Shown: piece after piece, positions 1 through 8,161 of the stretch
Position numbering within the stretch: position 1 is the first letter of the stretch
How the letters are laid out: each line of letters begins with the position of its first letter
Assembly: GCF_000284015.1 (NCBI RefSeq)
Contig: NC_016943.1
Span: 4,319,541-4,383,540, forward strand
Length of the DNA: 64,000 bases
Reading direction: 5' to 3'
Source: Blastococcus saxobsidens DD2
GTDB lineage: Bacteria > Actinomycetota > Actinomycetes > Mycobacteriales > Geodermatophilaceae
Program-made: the position numbers and the translations under genes
The notes under the pieces: model-generated
Told to the model about the DNA's origin: nothing
Databases searched by the model: none
The model's input: the letters and a program-made list of their open reading frames with translations, nothing else

Positions 1-292
1 CGGCGGGCGTCAGCAGCGTGACGGCTCGCTCGAACTCGGGTGCGGTCAGCCGGTAGGTCGACGTCCGCCCCCGGTAGCCGCAGACCTGGCCGAGCACCAC
101 GGCGGGCAGCCGCCGGGTGTGGCCGAGATCGTTGACCTCCCCGAAGGTCAGCGCTCCGTCGTCCAGCCGGGCCACGCCGTACGCGGCGGGCACGACGTAG
201 CCGGGGGTCCGGCGGGTGAACTCCGCGACGGCGGCCGCGAGCTCCTCGTCGGTGCGCCACTGCTCGGCCGGACCGGTCACGGGCTGCGTCAC
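1..292 (-). CDS. conserved hypothetical protein, 3' end beyond the left edge
   Basis: An open frame starts at a GTG (292) and runs off the left edge, giving the first 97 residues. The start overlaps the stop of the upstream acyltransferase by 4 bp (GTGA), so it is the last visible gene of the bS22/galE-like/acyltransferase operon and probably translationally coupled. The visible part is acidic at the N-terminus (TDEELAAAVAEF), then has a YVVPAAYGVARLDDGALTFG segment and a basic stretch. There are no membrane segments and no recognised catalytic motif. Function unknown; the call rests on frame openness, coupling and codon use like the neighbours. Confidence 0.6.
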   Translation of the reverse strand, partial: MTQPVTGPAEQWRTDEELAAAVAEFTRRTPGYVVPAAYGVARLDDGALTFGEVNDLGHTRRLPAVVLGQVCGYRGRTSTYRLTAPEFERAVTLLTPA

Positions 293-1200
293 CGCCCGAA
301 GACGCGGGTCCGACGCAGCAGCAGCTGGTAGAGCGAGTGCTGGATGGTCTCCCGGACCTGGTCGGTGAGGTTGAAGACCAGCATCGGGTCCTCCGCGGCC
401 GCCGGTCCATAGGAGGCCGTCTCGATCGGCGTCCCGAAGGCGATCAACCACTTCGACGGCAGCGGGACCAGCCCCAGCGGGCCCAGCAGCGGGAACGTCG
501 GGGTGATCGGGAAGTACGGCAACCCGAGCAGCCGGGCCGCCGCCCTGGCGTTGCCGATCATCGGGTAGATCTCCTCGGCACCGACGATGGCGCACGGGAT
601 GATCGGCGCCCCGGTGCGCAGCGCGGCCGACACGAAGCCACCCCGGCCGAAGCGCTGCAGGGTGTAGCGCTCGCGGAAGGGTTTGCCGATGCCCTTGAAC
701 CCTTCCGGGAAGACCCCGACCAGCTCGCCCTCGGTGAGCAGCCGCTCGGCGTCCTCGTTGCAGGCCAGGGTGGCGCCCAGCTTGCGGGCCATGGCCCCGG
801 CCACGGGGATGTCGAACACCAGGTCGGCACCGAGCAACCGGAGACGGCGGGACGCGGGGTGCTCGTCGTGCAGCGCCACCGTAGCCATCAAGGCGTCGAT
901 CGGCACGGTGCCGGAGTGGTTGGCCACCACCAGGGCGCCGCTGTCGGCCGGCACGTTGTCCAGCCCGAAGGTCTCGACGCGGAACCACTTCTGGAAGAAG
1001 GGACGCAGGACCGGGAGCAGGAGGTGGTCGGTGAGGTCGGGGTCGAAGCCGAACTCGTCGGTCTCGTACGCACCGGTGAACCGGCGCTCCAGGAAGTCCA
1101 GCCCGCCGGCGAGCTGCTCCTCCCAGTCCGGTGCGGGCGCCGGGGAGACGAACGGCTCGTCGTCGTCCCGGCGCAGCGGGATCACCCGCGCCTCAGGCAT
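289..1200 (-). CDS. lysophospholipid acyltransferase family protein (PlsC-like, Rv0502-type)
   Basis: Probably transfers an acyl chain to a lysophospholipid or glycerol phosphate at the inner membrane. A PlsC-type block is visible: VVANHSGTVPIDALM carries the catalytic His and an Asp six residues later, and GVFPEGFKGIGKPF gives the usual FPEG motif for phosphate binding. At 303 aa it is the size of the mycobacterial Rv0502-like group and lacks the soluble domains of larger acyltransferases. I chose the ATG at 1200 (MPEARVIPL) over the longer frame because the extra upstream residues lie inside the preceding gene; this leaves an 8-bp overlap with the epimerase. The order HTH, bS22, galE-like, acyltransferase is the same as in M. 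tuberculosis (established). The exact acyl acceptor is unknown. Confidence 0.85.
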   Translation of the reverse strand: MPEARVIPLRRDDDEPFVSPAPAPDWEEQLAGGLDFLERRFTGAYETDEFGFDPDLTDHLLLPVLRPFFQKWFRVETFGLDNVPADSGALVVANHSGTVPIDALMATVALHDEHPASRRLRLLGADLVFDIPVAGAMARKLGATLACNEDAERLLTEGELVGVFPEGFKGIGKPFRERYTLQRFGRGGFVSAALRTGAPIIPCAIVGAEEIYPMIGNARAAARLLGLPYFPITPTFPLLGPLGLVPLPSKWLIAFGTPIETASYGPAAAEDPMLVFNLTDQVRETIQHSLYQLLLRRTRVFGR

Positions 1201-2299
1201 CACGCACCGCCCGGAGCCCGGGGACAGCAGGCGCCGGGCGGAAGCGCTGCTCCACCGCCGCGGCCGTGTCACCGACCCGGCCGAGCAGGGACCGCAGCCC
1301 CCCGGCCACCGAGTGCACCACCTCGGGCGCGATGACCGGGGCCACCGTGCGGGCGTAGTCGGCCAACGCCGCCTCCGTGCTGTAGCGAGGGGTGTAGCCG
1401 AATTCGGAGCGCAGCACCGTGGTGTCCACGACCCGCCCGAAGTTCAGGAAGCGCATCTGCTCCGGCGAGTAGTCGACGAACCGGAACCGGCGGGAGAGCC
1501 GCCCGACCGAACCCAACGTCGGTGACGGAAGTGGCACCTCGACGCGGCCCAGCCGGCGGATGGCCTGGGACAGCAGGAGGGTGCCGTCGCCACCCACGTT
1601 CACGGTCCCGGCGAACCCACCGGTGGTGGCCCGGGTGAGCACGGCGAGGGCGTCGTCCTCGTGCAGCAACTGCATCCGGGCGTCGTACCCCAGCGCGGTG
1701 GGCACCAGCGGCATCCGCAGGAACCCGGTGAGCAGCGAGTCGATCCGGGGACCGATGAAGTTGGTGAAGCGCAGCACGGCGACGTCCACGTCAGGACGCC
1801 GACGGGCGAACGAGCGCACGTAGCCCTCGATGTCGACGCTGTCCTTGGCGAAACCGCCGGAGGGGACCTGCCGCGCCTGCATCGCCTCGGTGAAGACGGC
1901 GGGGTCGCGGGAGGAGGCGCCGTAGACGGCACTGGTCGACTTGAGCACGAACCGCCGCACGGACGGCGCCCGCTGGCAGGCGGCGAGCAACTGCATGGTG
2001 CCGATGACGTTGAGTTCCTTCATCGGCACCCGCCCGCCGGAGCCGGCGGGGGTCGAGCTGATGTTCATGTGGACGACGGTGTCCACCGACGCCGCGGCGA
2101 TGACCTTGCCGATCAGCGGATTGCGGATGTCCGCCCGCACGAACTCCGTGCGGCCGAGCCGGCGCAACATCTCCGGCGACGGCGGAACGGTGTCCACCCC
2201 GATGACCCGCCCGATGCCCGGGTCTGCTGTGAGCTCGGCCGCCAGCGCACCACCCAGCCACCGGCTCACGCCGGTGACCAGGACGACCGCGGGCGGCAC
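1193..2299 (-). CDS. NAD-dependent epimerase/dehydratase family protein (GalE2-like, Rv0501-type)
   Basis: A 368-aa extended short-chain dehydrogenase. The N-terminus has a nucleotide-binding turn (VLVTGVSRWLGGALA), an acidic residue after beta-2 (GVDTVPP) that fits NAD preference, and VVHMNISS at the usual position after beta-4. The classical YxxxK pair is not obvious in the expected place, so sugar-nucleotide epimerase activity is not assured. It sits 10 bp downstream of the 32-aa ribosomal protein gene and overlaps the acyltransferase, so the three are probably cotranscribed. It is syntenic with M. tuberculosis Rv0501 (galE2), whose substrate is also uncertain. The name GalE2 reflects synteny, not demonstrated chemistry. 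Confidence 0.8.
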   Translation of the reverse strand: MPPAVVLVTGVSRWLGGALAAELTADPGIGRVIGVDTVPPSPEMLRRLGRTEFVRADIRNPLIGKVIAAASVDTVVHMNISSTPAGSGGRVPMKELNVIGTMQLLAACQRAPSVRRFVLKSTSAVYGASSRDPAVFTEAMQARQVPSGGFAKDSVDIEGYVRSFARRRPDVDVAVLRFTNFIGPRIDSLLTGFLRMPLVPTALGYDARMQLLHEDDALAVLTRATTGGFAGTVNVGGDGTLLLSQAIRRLGRVEVPLPSPTLGSVGRLSRRFRFVDYSPEQMRFLNFGRVVDTTVLRSEFGYTPRYSTEAALADYARTVAPVIAPEVVHSVAGGLRSLLGRVGDTAAAVEQRFRPAPAVPGLRAVRDA

Positions 2300-2309
2300 G
2301 AGCGTCAGC

Positions 2310-2408
2310 TCACTTCTTGTTGCGGCGCTGGACGCGCGTCTTCTTCAGCAGCTTGCGGTGCTTCTTCTTCGCCATCCGCTTGCGTCGCTTCTTGATGACC
2401 GAACCCAC
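2310..2408 (-). CDS. small basic ribosomal protein of the bS22 / AURKAIP1-COX24 family, 32 aa
   Basis: Encodes 32 residues, about two-thirds Lys/Arg, from a GTG with a good ribosome-binding site (GGAG six bases upstream). The visible core is [12 protein letters not shown] followed by [17 protein letters not shown], which is the actinobacterial counterpart of the C-terminal segment of mitochondrial mS38 (AURKAIP1). In mycobacterial ribosome structures this peptide (bS22) lies in the small subunit near the decoding region; that is established knowledge recalled here, not shown by the sequence. It lies immediately upstream of the galE-like gene, as Rv0500B does in M. tuberculosis. It is too short for most ORF callers but very likely real. 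Confidence 0.88.
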   Translation of the reverse strand: MGSVIKKRRKRMAKKKHRKLLKKTRVQRRNKK

Positions 2409-2524
2409 GTGTTGCTCCCGACGTCGTCACGAATGTCAGCTCGAGCGCGACAGCGGGGATATCCCCCGGTGTCGCTCGGCAACCGAGCGTACCCGAGCCA
2501 CCCCGCGGCGATGCTCTACCCACG
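2409..2524 (-). promoter_or_regulatory. leader/promoter region of the bS22-galE-like operon with a GGGGATATCCCC palindrome
   Basis: The region upstream of the bS22 GTG contains a perfect 12-bp palindrome GGGGATATCCCC at 2455-2466. It sits inside a longer imperfect dyad running from GACAGCGGGG to CCCCCGGTGTC (2450-2473). A TACGCT-like -10 can be read on the minus strand further upstream, but no convincing -35 is seen. The dyad could be an operator or a 5'UTR stem; the sequence alone cannot separate the two. Confidence 0.35.
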
Positions 2525-2551
2525 GTCACCCTCCGGGTGACACCGCGGCCA
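2525..2551. repeat. intergenic hairpin repeat, copy 1 (GTCACCC-TCC-GGGTGAC plus ACCGCGGCCA)
   Basis: A perfect 7-bp stem with TCC loop is followed by ACCGCGGCCA. The same layout recurs at 12444-12470 with one base pair of the stem changed on both sides. Both copies lie between genes. The rest of 2552-2765 contains further GC-rich direct repeats (CCCCTCCGGGGCC, repeated CTCCTCGCTC) and no supportable gene. Confidence 0.6.
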
Positions 2552-2765
2552 ATTGCCGGCTCCCGTCGGGTGGAGCCGGCCCGTCACGCCTGCGCGGACC
2601 CCTCCGGGGCCCACTCGGCGTGACCAGGCAGCAGGGGCCGGCTCTCAGGCGATGCCTACGGCGCGAATCCGCGCGCCGGTCCGCTCCTCGCTCGGAGTCG
2701 TGCGCCGCCTCCGCGGTCGCTCCGCTCCTCGCTCGTTCCTCGCTGCGATGCTCCCGACGCTGTCG

Positions 2766-3110
2766 TCACGCGATGTCGGTGTAGGCGTCGCGCAGGTAGT
2801 CCTGCACGGCGCGCTCCGGCACACGGAACGAGCGGCCGACGCGGACGGCGGCGAGCTCGCCGGCGTGCACGAGGCGGTACACGGTCATCTTCGACACCCG
2901 CATCATCGAGGCGACCTCGGCGACGGTCAGGAAGGTGACGGCGGCGCGGGGGGCCGGGACGGCCGAGCGGCCGAGCGGCATGGCGGCGGGGTGCTGGGCC
3001 GGCACCGGACGAGCCATGGCGGCGGCGTTCATCGGGCGACCCATCGGGCGGGGGATGGGCATCCCCGGACGGACGACGGTGGCGGCAGCGTGGCGCTGGG
3101 GCATGGTCAT
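2766..3110 (-). CDS. small excisionase/MerR-type helix-turn-helix DNA-binding protein (Rv0500A-type)
   Basis: Encodes 114 aa. The C-terminal half is a winged-helix excisionase-type domain: FLTVAEVASMMRVSKMTVYR (recognition helix), then GELAAVRVGRSFRVPERAV (wing). The N-terminal half is low-complexity and rich in Pro, Met and Ala. I chose the ATG at 3110 because it has GGAG eight bases upstream; the longer open frame to 3374 lacks the codon pattern of the neighbours. Proteins of this type in this position, between proC and bS22, are conserved across Actinomycetota, including M. tuberculosis Rv0500A. It is likely a DNA-binding regulator; targets unknown. Confidence 0.85.
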   Translation of the reverse strand: MTMPQRHAAATVVRPGMPIPRPMGRPMNAAAMARPVPAQHPAAMPLGRSAVPAPRAAVTFLTVAEVASMMRVSKMTVYRLVHAGELAAVRVGRSFRVPERAVQDYLRDAYTDIA

Positions 3111-3404
3111 GTCTTCGTCTCCGGTACCTAGCTCGTGTCGTGGCGCCGGCTTCCCCACCGACAACTGAACACGCACGCGCTGGTACTGAGAGTAAGGGGA
3201 CGGGCGTGACTGAAGCGATGGAAGAAACGAACAGGCGGACCGGTCCGTCCTAGGCAGAACTACACCTATGCAACACGGTGCACACCCGTCCCGGCGCGTT
3301 TCGCGACACGGTGAGAACCCGATGACGCAGCGTTGCGGTATTTCGGCCGCCGATGCATTAACGTGTTCGCCCACTCACGCCCAGTGCTGGTCGACGTGTC
3401 GACG
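3111..3404 (-). promoter_or_regulatory. intergenic region with the probable promoter of the HTH gene
   Basis: About 290 bp without a gene between proC and the HTH gene. It is noticeably richer in A/T than its surroundings. On the minus strand a TTGCAT hexamer followed 15 bp later by TAGGAC (about 3246-3272) is a weak sigma-A-like candidate. No terminator hairpin or RNA gene is evident. Confidence 0.3.
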
Positions 3405-4223
3405 TCAGGCCTTGTCGACACCGAGTTCGACCGAGCGGCTGTGCGCCGCCTCGATGGCCGCGATCAGCGCCGCCCGCACCCCGTGCCGCTCCAGTTCCCG
3501 GATGGCTGCGATCGTCGTCCCCCCGGGGCTGGTCACCGCCTCGCGCAGTTGGACGGGGTGCTCGCCGGTGTCGCGCATCATGACCGCCGCGCCGAGCGCG
3601 GTCTGCACGATGAGGTCGGCGGCCAGCGCGCGGGGCAGGCCGAGCAGGATGCCGGCGTCGACCATCGCCTCCACCAGGTAGAAGAAGTAGGCCGGACCGC
3701 TGCCGGACAGCGCCGTGACCGCGTCCTGCTGGGCCTCGGGCACCCGGCGCACCTGCCCGACCGCGGCCAGCAGCGCCTCCGCCTCGTCCAGGTCCTGCTC
3801 ACCGGCGTGCGCCCCGGCCGAGAGCACGCTCATCCCCTCGTCCACCAGGGCCGGGGTGTTCGGCATGACCCGCACCACCGGCACACCGGCCGGCAGAGCC
3901 GCCTCGATCCGCTTCGTCGGCACCCCGGCGGCGACGGAGACGACCAGGTGGCCGTCGTCGACGTGCCCGGCGACCAGCCCGAGGAGCGTGTCGATGTCCT
4001 GCGGCTTCACCGCCAGGAGCAGCACCCGGGCCCGGGCGGCGGCGTCGGCCAGCTCCACCGCCGGGACGCCGTAGCGCTCGGTCAGCTGGGCGGCCCGCTC
4101 GGGACTGCGCTCGACGACCAGGATGCCGTCGGCTCCCCCGCGCCGGATCAGGCCCGACAGCAGCGCCTCCCCGATCTTCCCGCCGCCGATGATCGCCAGG
4201 CCGCGCCGTCCGGTGGCGGTCAC
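3405..4223 (-). CDS. proC: pyrroline-5-carboxylate reductase
   Basis: Catalyses the last step of proline synthesis, NAD(P)H-dependent reduction of pyrroline-5-carboxylate. The 272-aa protein starts with a Rossmann motif (LAIIGGGKIGEALLSGLI). The family signature is present: VVSVAAGVPT, VRVMPNTPALVDEGMSVL, the SGSGPAYFFYLVEAMVDAG segment and a TSPGGTT motif near the C-terminus. Length is normal. The GTG start overlaps the stop of the upstream ProDH-like gene by 4 bp, so the two are coupled. Synteny with Rv0500 supports the call. Confidence 0.96.
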   Translation of the reverse strand: MTATGRRGLAIIGGGKIGEALLSGLIRRGGADGILVVERSPERAAQLTERYGVPAVELADAAARARVLLLAVKPQDIDTLLGLVAGHVDDGHLVVSVAAGVPTKRIEAALPAGVPVVRVMPNTPALVDEGMSVLSAGAHAGEQDLDEAEALLAAVGQVRRVPEAQQDAVTALSGSGPAYFFYLVEAMVDAGILLGLPRALAADLIVQTALGAAVMMRDTGEHPVQLREAVTSPGGTTIAAIRELERHGVRAALIAAIEAAHSRSVELGVDKA

Positions 4224-4888
4224 GCCCGCTCCCCCGCGACGGGCACGAGGACGCGGACGGCATGGCCGGCGGCCAGCAGGCGGCGCTGGTCCTCGGTCGG
4301 TTCTCCCCAGGGCATGACGTACTCCCAGCTGTCGGGCGTGCGGCCGTTCCAGGCCGCGCGCTCACCGGTGATGGCGATCAGTCGTGGATCGACGGTCGCG
4401 ACGGCGGGTCGCCCGTCGCCGGTCATGAGGACGTTCAGGCACCGCACGAACGCCAGCTCCGTGCCCCGGCCCCGGGTGGCGACCAGCCGCACCCGCCGCC
4501 CGGCGAAGGCCCGGCAGCGGTCCTCGGCCGACGGCTCCCCCGCACCGACCACCACCCGGGCCTGCGGCAGCGCGCAGGCCGGCGGGTCGACGTCGCCGGG
4601 GGCACCGGCCAGGGCGACGTCGACGGGGAGACCGGCGAGGACGTCGACCACGGCGCCGTCCGCCCGCCCCACCGGCACCGTGACCTCGCACCGGGCGGCC
4701 AGCCCCGCCTCGGCCACCCGGGTGGTCAGCTGGGCCACGGCCGGCCGGCCGACGGGGCCGCGGAGCTCCAGGGACACCTGCCACCCGGCCGCGGCGAGGT
4801 CGCCGGCGGCACGGACGGCGTCCTCCGCGCCCAGCGCCGGGCGCGCGAGCCGGCCGGGAAGGCGGCAGGAGCGCGGACGGACGGGCAT
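4220..4888 (-). CDS. degenerate proline-dehydrogenase-like protein upstream of proC
   Basis: A 222-aa protein whose C-terminal third resembles proline dehydrogenase: FVRCLNVLMTGDGRPAVAT followed by VDPRLIAI matches the family stretch VRCLK-LMAGDG-P--ATHDPRLI. EDQRRLLAAGHAVRVLVPV matches the EQRRLA-AGHTVRVYVPYG end block. Key features are missing: the KGAY lysine region reads RLVATRGRG, the ATHDP histidine is Val, and the C-terminal LMRRLAER block that binds the proline carboxylate is absent. It is therefore unlikely to oxidise proline. It overlaps proC by 4 bp. I infer a relic or a repurposed, perhaps regulatory, homologue. The ATG at 4888 is the only reasonable start; no clear ribosome-binding site. 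Confidence 0.65.
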   Translation of the reverse strand: MPVRPRSCRLPGRLARPALGAEDAVRAAGDLAAAGWQVSLELRGPVGRPAVAQLTTRVAEAGLAARCEVTVPVGRADGAVVDVLAGLPVDVALAGAPGDVDPPACALPQARVVVGAGEPSAEDRCRAFAGRRVRLVATRGRGTELAFVRCLNVLMTGDGRPAVATVDPRLIAITGERAAWNGRTPDSWEYVMPWGEPTEDQRRLLAAGHAVRVLVPVAGERA

Positions 4889-4945
4889 GCCCGAAACCGT
4901 AGTGCTCCTGGTGTGCCCGCTCCGGGGGCCGGGTAGCGCCGCCTC

Positions 4946-5512
4946 ATGGCAGGAGAACTGGACGGGATGAGGGTGGCCGTGCTGGCCACCGACGGAGTCG
5001 AACAGGTCGAGCTGGACCGGCCGTGGCAGGCGCTCGAGGAGGCCGGCGCCGAGCCGGAGCTCGTCTCGTTCAGCACGGGGACGATCACCGCCTACGACCA
5101 CATCGACAAGGGTGATCGGCGCACGGTCGACACCGACCTGGGAGCCGCGGACCCCGACGACTACGCGGCGCTCGTCCTGCCCGGCGGGGTGATCAACGGC
5201 GACTTCGTCCGGGCCGACGCCGACGCGGTGACCTTCGTCAAGGCGTTCTTCGACGCCGGCAAGCCGGTGGCCGCGATCTGCCACGCACCGTGGGTGCTCA
5301 TCGAGGCCGGCGTGGTCCGCGGCCGCCGCATGACGTCGTGGCCGTCGCTGCAGACGGATCTGCGCAACGCCGGTGCGACGTGGGTCGACGAGGAGGTCGT
5401 GGTCGACGGGAACCTGATCACCAGTCGCAAGCCCGACGACCTGGACGCCTTCGGATCGGCGATCGTGGACGAGTTCGCCGCCTCGCGCGACGAGGAGTCC
5501 GCGGACGCCTGA
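4946..5512 (+). CDS. DJ-1/PfpI family protein (type 1 glutamine amidotransferase-like)
   Basis: A 188-aa single-domain DJ-1/PfpI protein. The nucleophile elbow AAICHAPWVLIEAG places Cys112 next to His113, and the conserved LVLPGG (78-81) and early acidic residue (Glu22) complete the usual site. Such proteins include glyoxalases/deglycases and stress proteases; the sequence does not decide between them. It stands alone on the plus strand, divergent from the ProDH-like gene. A TAGCGC hexamer lies six bases before the ATG with no Shine-Dalgarno sequence, so a leaderless message is possible. In M. tuberculosis this position holds a sugar-phosphate isomerase-like gene (Rv0498) instead. Confidence 0.88.
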   Translation: MAGELDGMRVAVLATDGVEQVELDRPWQALEEAGAEPELVSFSTGTITAYDHIDKGDRRTVDTDLGAADPDDYAALVLPGGVINGDFVRADADAVTFVKAFFDAGKPVAAICHAPWVLIEAGVVRGRRMTSWPSLQTDLRNAGATWVDEEVVVDGNLITSRKPDDLDAFGSAIVDEFAASRDEESADA

Positions 5513-5521
5513 CCGCGGTGG

Positions 5522-6340
5522 TCAGGAGGTGGCGAGCAGCCCGGCGGCCGGCGCGATGGTCAGCAGGGTGCCGGCGAAGACGAGGACCGCGAGCAGTCGC
5601 GCCCCGACCGGTTCGGCACCCTGCCGCTGCCGCCAGAGGTTCACCCCGCCGACCAGGCCGGTGACCGCCAGCGGGGCGAGGAAGACGGCCAGGTGCGGCA
5701 GCATCTCCCACAGCACGGTCGCGGCGAAGTAGATGCCGACCCCGGCCACGAGCGCGATCACCAGCTCCCCGGCGAAGCGCAGCCAGGCCAGCGCGCTCTC
5801 CCGGGGAGTGGCATCGAGGTCGCTGTCGTCGAGATCGTCGGCCCGGACCACCGGGATCGGTCCGGTGGAGGCGTGGCCGGTACGGGAGCTCGCGGTGCGC
5901 GCCCCCGGGCGATCGGCCGTCCGGGCGGTCGCCCGCTCACCGGCGCGGCCGGCGGTGCGATCGGCCGCGCGCTGCGCTCCGGCGGCGTCGGCCGGGCGTC
6001 GCAGCGGCGGCACCGGCGCGGAGGGGTGCGGAACCCCCGGCTTGCGGTCCGGCCGCAGCCCCGGGATGGCCGCCGTGGACGGGCCGGGGGCGGCGCGCCT
6101 GGGCGCACGCGGCTCACGGGGTGGCGCTGACTCGGCGACCTGGTGGTCACTGCGGCGCCGGCCGAACCCGGCGCGGTCGGCAGCCGCGGCGTCGTCGGCC
6201 CGCCGCTGGCGGATGCCGGTGTCGTCGTCGTCGGGACGGCGGCGGCGGGCGGTGCGGGCGGCGGACTCGACGCCGGCCTCGCGCAGGATCTCGGCGAGGG
6301 AACGTCCTCCTGTGTCCGGGTTCCAGTCCGGCTCGGCCAT
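5522..6340 (-). CDS. conserved membrane protein with long disordered N-terminus (Rv0497-type)
   Basis: Encodes 272 aa. Residues 1-170 are polar, Arg/Ala/Pro-rich and apparently disordered, starting with a conserved-looking GGRSLAEILREAGV. The C-terminal 100 residues hold three hydrophobic segments (FAGELVIALVAGVGIYFAA, HLAVFLAPLAVTGLVGG and LLAVLVFAGTLLTIAP). The ATG overlaps the ppx stop by one base (TGATG), so it is coupled to ppx. The same pairing is seen with Rv0496-Rv0497. Function is unknown; the anchored charged tail suggests an envelope-associated role (inference). Confidence 0.8.
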   Translation of the reverse strand: MAEPDWNPDTGGRSLAEILREAGVESAARTARRRRPDDDDTGIRQRRADDAAAADRAGFGRRRSDHQVAESAPPREPRAPRRAAPGPSTAAIPGLRPDRKPGVPHPSAPVPPLRRPADAAGAQRAADRTAGRAGERATARTADRPGARTASSRTGHASTGPIPVVRADDLDDSDLDATPRESALAWLRFAGELVIALVAGVGIYFAATVLWEMLPHLAVFLAPLAVTGLVGGVNLWRQRQGAEPVGARLLAVLVFAGTLLTIAPAAGLLATS

Positions 6341-7284
6341 CACACCCCTCCCAACGAGTCCAGCCTGCGGAGGATGACTCCCTCGCGCAGCGCCCACGGG
6401 CATATCCGCACGCACGGTACGTCCAGCGCACGCAGAGTTGCGGCAGCCACAACGGCGCCCGCAGGAACCTGGTGCGCCCGGTTCGCCGACACGCCCGGTA
6501 GCTCGGCCAGCGCCGAGGACCCGATGCGGGAGACGAAGCCCACCAGCTGGCCCAGCCCCGTGGCGCTCAGCTGGCGCGGCACGCGCAGTCCGGCGGACGA
6601 CGGCGCGGCGCCGGCCAGCCGGGCGAGGGTGCGGAAGGTCTTGCTCGTGGCGGCGACCAGATCGGGCGGCCCGACGGCGGCGATCTTCTCCGCAGCCGGT
6701 GCCAGCAGGTCGGTCGCGTGCGCGGCGAGGTCGTCCAGCGCGGCCAGGTCGGGGCGCCGGCCCTCGGTCGCCGCCGGGAGGAACCGCCGCGTCATCCGGC
6801 CCGCGCCGAGCGGCAGGGAGAGCGCGACCTCCGGGTCCTCGTCGATGCCGGCGGCCAGTTCGAGGGAGCCACCACCGATGTCGAGCACGAGCAGCCGGCC
6901 CGCGCTCCAGCCGAACCAGCGGCGCACGGCGAGGAAGGTCAGCCGGGCCTCGTCCTCTCCGCTGAGCACCTGCAGCTCGACCCCGGTCCGGTCCTGGACC
7001 CGCTCGAGCACCTCCAGGCCGTTGACCGCGTCCCGGATCGCGGAGGTGACCAGCGCCATGAACTCGTCGCAGCCCTGCTTCTCGGCCTGCTTGCGGGCGT
7101 CCTGCACCGCGTTCAGCAGGGCCTTCTCCCCCGCCTTGGACAGCACGTCGTCCGCTCCGACGTGCTCGGCCAGGCGCAGCACGGACCTGTCGTCGTGCAT
7201 CGGGGTGGGGTGCGCACCGCGGTGCGCGTCCACGACCAGCAGGTGCACGGTGTTCGAGCCGACGTCCAGCACCCCGAGTCGCAT
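6340..7284 (-). CDS. Ppx/GppA family exopolyphosphatase
   Basis: A 314-aa sugar-kinase/actin-fold phosphatase that hydrolyses polyphosphate or pppGpp. The phosphate-1 motif VLDVGSNTVHLLV is at the N-terminus, ALVTSAIRDAVNG follows, then VLSGEDEARLTF with the catalytic Glu, and the phosphate-2 motif LLVLDIGGGSLELA. Length matches the short actinobacterial Ppx proteins, which lack the C-terminal HD domain. It is first in a two-gene operon with the Rv0497-type membrane protein. The short distance to senX3-regX3 is shared with mycobacteria and fits a phosphate/polyphosphate theme. Confidence 0.92.
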   Translation of the reverse strand: MRLGVLDVGSNTVHLLVVDAHRGAHPTPMHDDRSVLRLAEHVGADDVLSKAGEKALLNAVQDARKQAEKQGCDEFMALVTSAIRDAVNGLEVLERVQDRTGVELQVLSGEDEARLTFLAVRRWFGWSAGRLLVLDIGGGSLELAAGIDEDPEVALSLPLGAGRMTRRFLPAATEGRRPDLAALDDLAAHATDLLAPAAEKIAAVGPPDLVAATSKTFRTLARLAGAAPSSAGLRVPRQLSATGLGQLVGFVSRIGSSALAELPGVSANRAHQVPAGAVVAAATLRALDVPCVRICPWALREGVILRRLDSLGGV

Positions 7285-7324
7285 GCGCCGATTCTGCCGG
7301 TCGCCCGCGCCCTAGGCTGGCCCG

Positions 7325-8161
7325 GTGCGCAACGAGCCTCCCGAGGAGGTCGGCCTGGACTTCCCCCGGGAGTGGGTGGAGTTCCCCGACCCGGCCGATC
7401 CCGAGCACCTGGTCCGGGCCGACCTGACCTGGCTGACCTCGGCCTGGACGTGTGTCTTCGGCCGTGGCTGCGCCGGCGTCGTCGAGGGCCGCCCGGACGA
7501 CGGGTGCTGCAGCCACGGGGCCTTCTTCACCGACGAGGACGACCTGCACCGGGTCACCGCGGCGGTCGCCGACCTGACCGGGGAGGACTGGCAGCTGGCT
7601 CCGGTGGGACGCGCGGCCTGGACGGAGGAGGACCGGGCTGATGACGGGGTGGACCCCGACGAACCCGACGCCGTCCGGTCGCTGCGCACGCGGGTCGTCG
7701 ACGGCGCCTGCGTCTTCCTCAACCGACCGGGCTTCGCCGGCGGCAGCGGCTGCGCCCTGCACCGGATGGCGGTGCGCACCGGGCTGCACCCGCTCACGAC
7801 CAAGCCCGACGTCTGCTGGCAGCTCCCCGTGCGGCGGGAGCAGGAGCACGAGGAGCGCCCCGACGGCAGCAGCGTGCTGGTGTCCAGCATCGGGGAGTTC
7901 GACCGGCGCGGCTGGGGGCCGGGAGGCGCCGACCTGCACTGGTGGTGCACCGGCTCGCCGACGGCGCACGTCTCGCCCGAGCCGCTGGTGCTCACCTACG
8001 CCGCGGAGCTGACCGCGCTGCTGGGCGCCGCGGCGTACGCGGAGCTACGCCGGCTGACCGAGGCCCGCCTCGACCAGGGGCTGGTCGCCCCCCATCCCGC
8101 CAGTCCTCCGCTGCCTGGCCGGCCGGTGCCCGTCGAGCTGCACCGGCGCGGCCCGGACTGA
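7325..8161 (+). CDS. conserved hypothetical protein with a Cys cluster (possible metal-binding, DUF3109-like)
   Basis: A 278-aa protein with cysteines concentrated at two places: [13 protein letters not shown] followed by [11 protein letters not shown] near residues 40-65, and a pair around SGCALHRM and PDVCWQL at about 140-165. The spacing is reminiscent of YkgJ/DUF3109-type metal-binding proteins, but I cannot assign it firmly. It is divergent from ppx by 40 bp. A TAGGCT box sits exactly six bases before the GTG, so the transcript is probably leaderless. Its last 117 bp overlap the convergent GlxA-type regulator in the opposite strand. Confidence 0.75.
   Translation: MRNEPPEEVGLDFPREWVEFPDPADPEHLVRADLTWLTSAWTCVFGRGCAGVVEGRPDDGCCSHGAFFTDEDDLHRVTAAVADLTGEDWQLAPVGRAAWTEEDRADDGVDPDEPDAVRSLRTRVVDGACVFLNRPGFAGGSGCALHRMAVRTGLHPLTTKPDVCWQLPVRREQEHEERPDGSSVLVSSIGEFDRRGWGPGGADLHWWCTGSPTAHVSPEPLVLTYAAELTALLGAAAYAELRRLTEARLDQGLVAPHPASPPLPGRPVPVELHRRGPD

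Noticed and set aside
3333..4970. 545-codon plus-strand frame opposite proC and the ProDH-like gene
   Set aside because: proC and ProDH motifs lie on the minus strand; the plus frame has low-complexity Arg/Pro/Ser content only.
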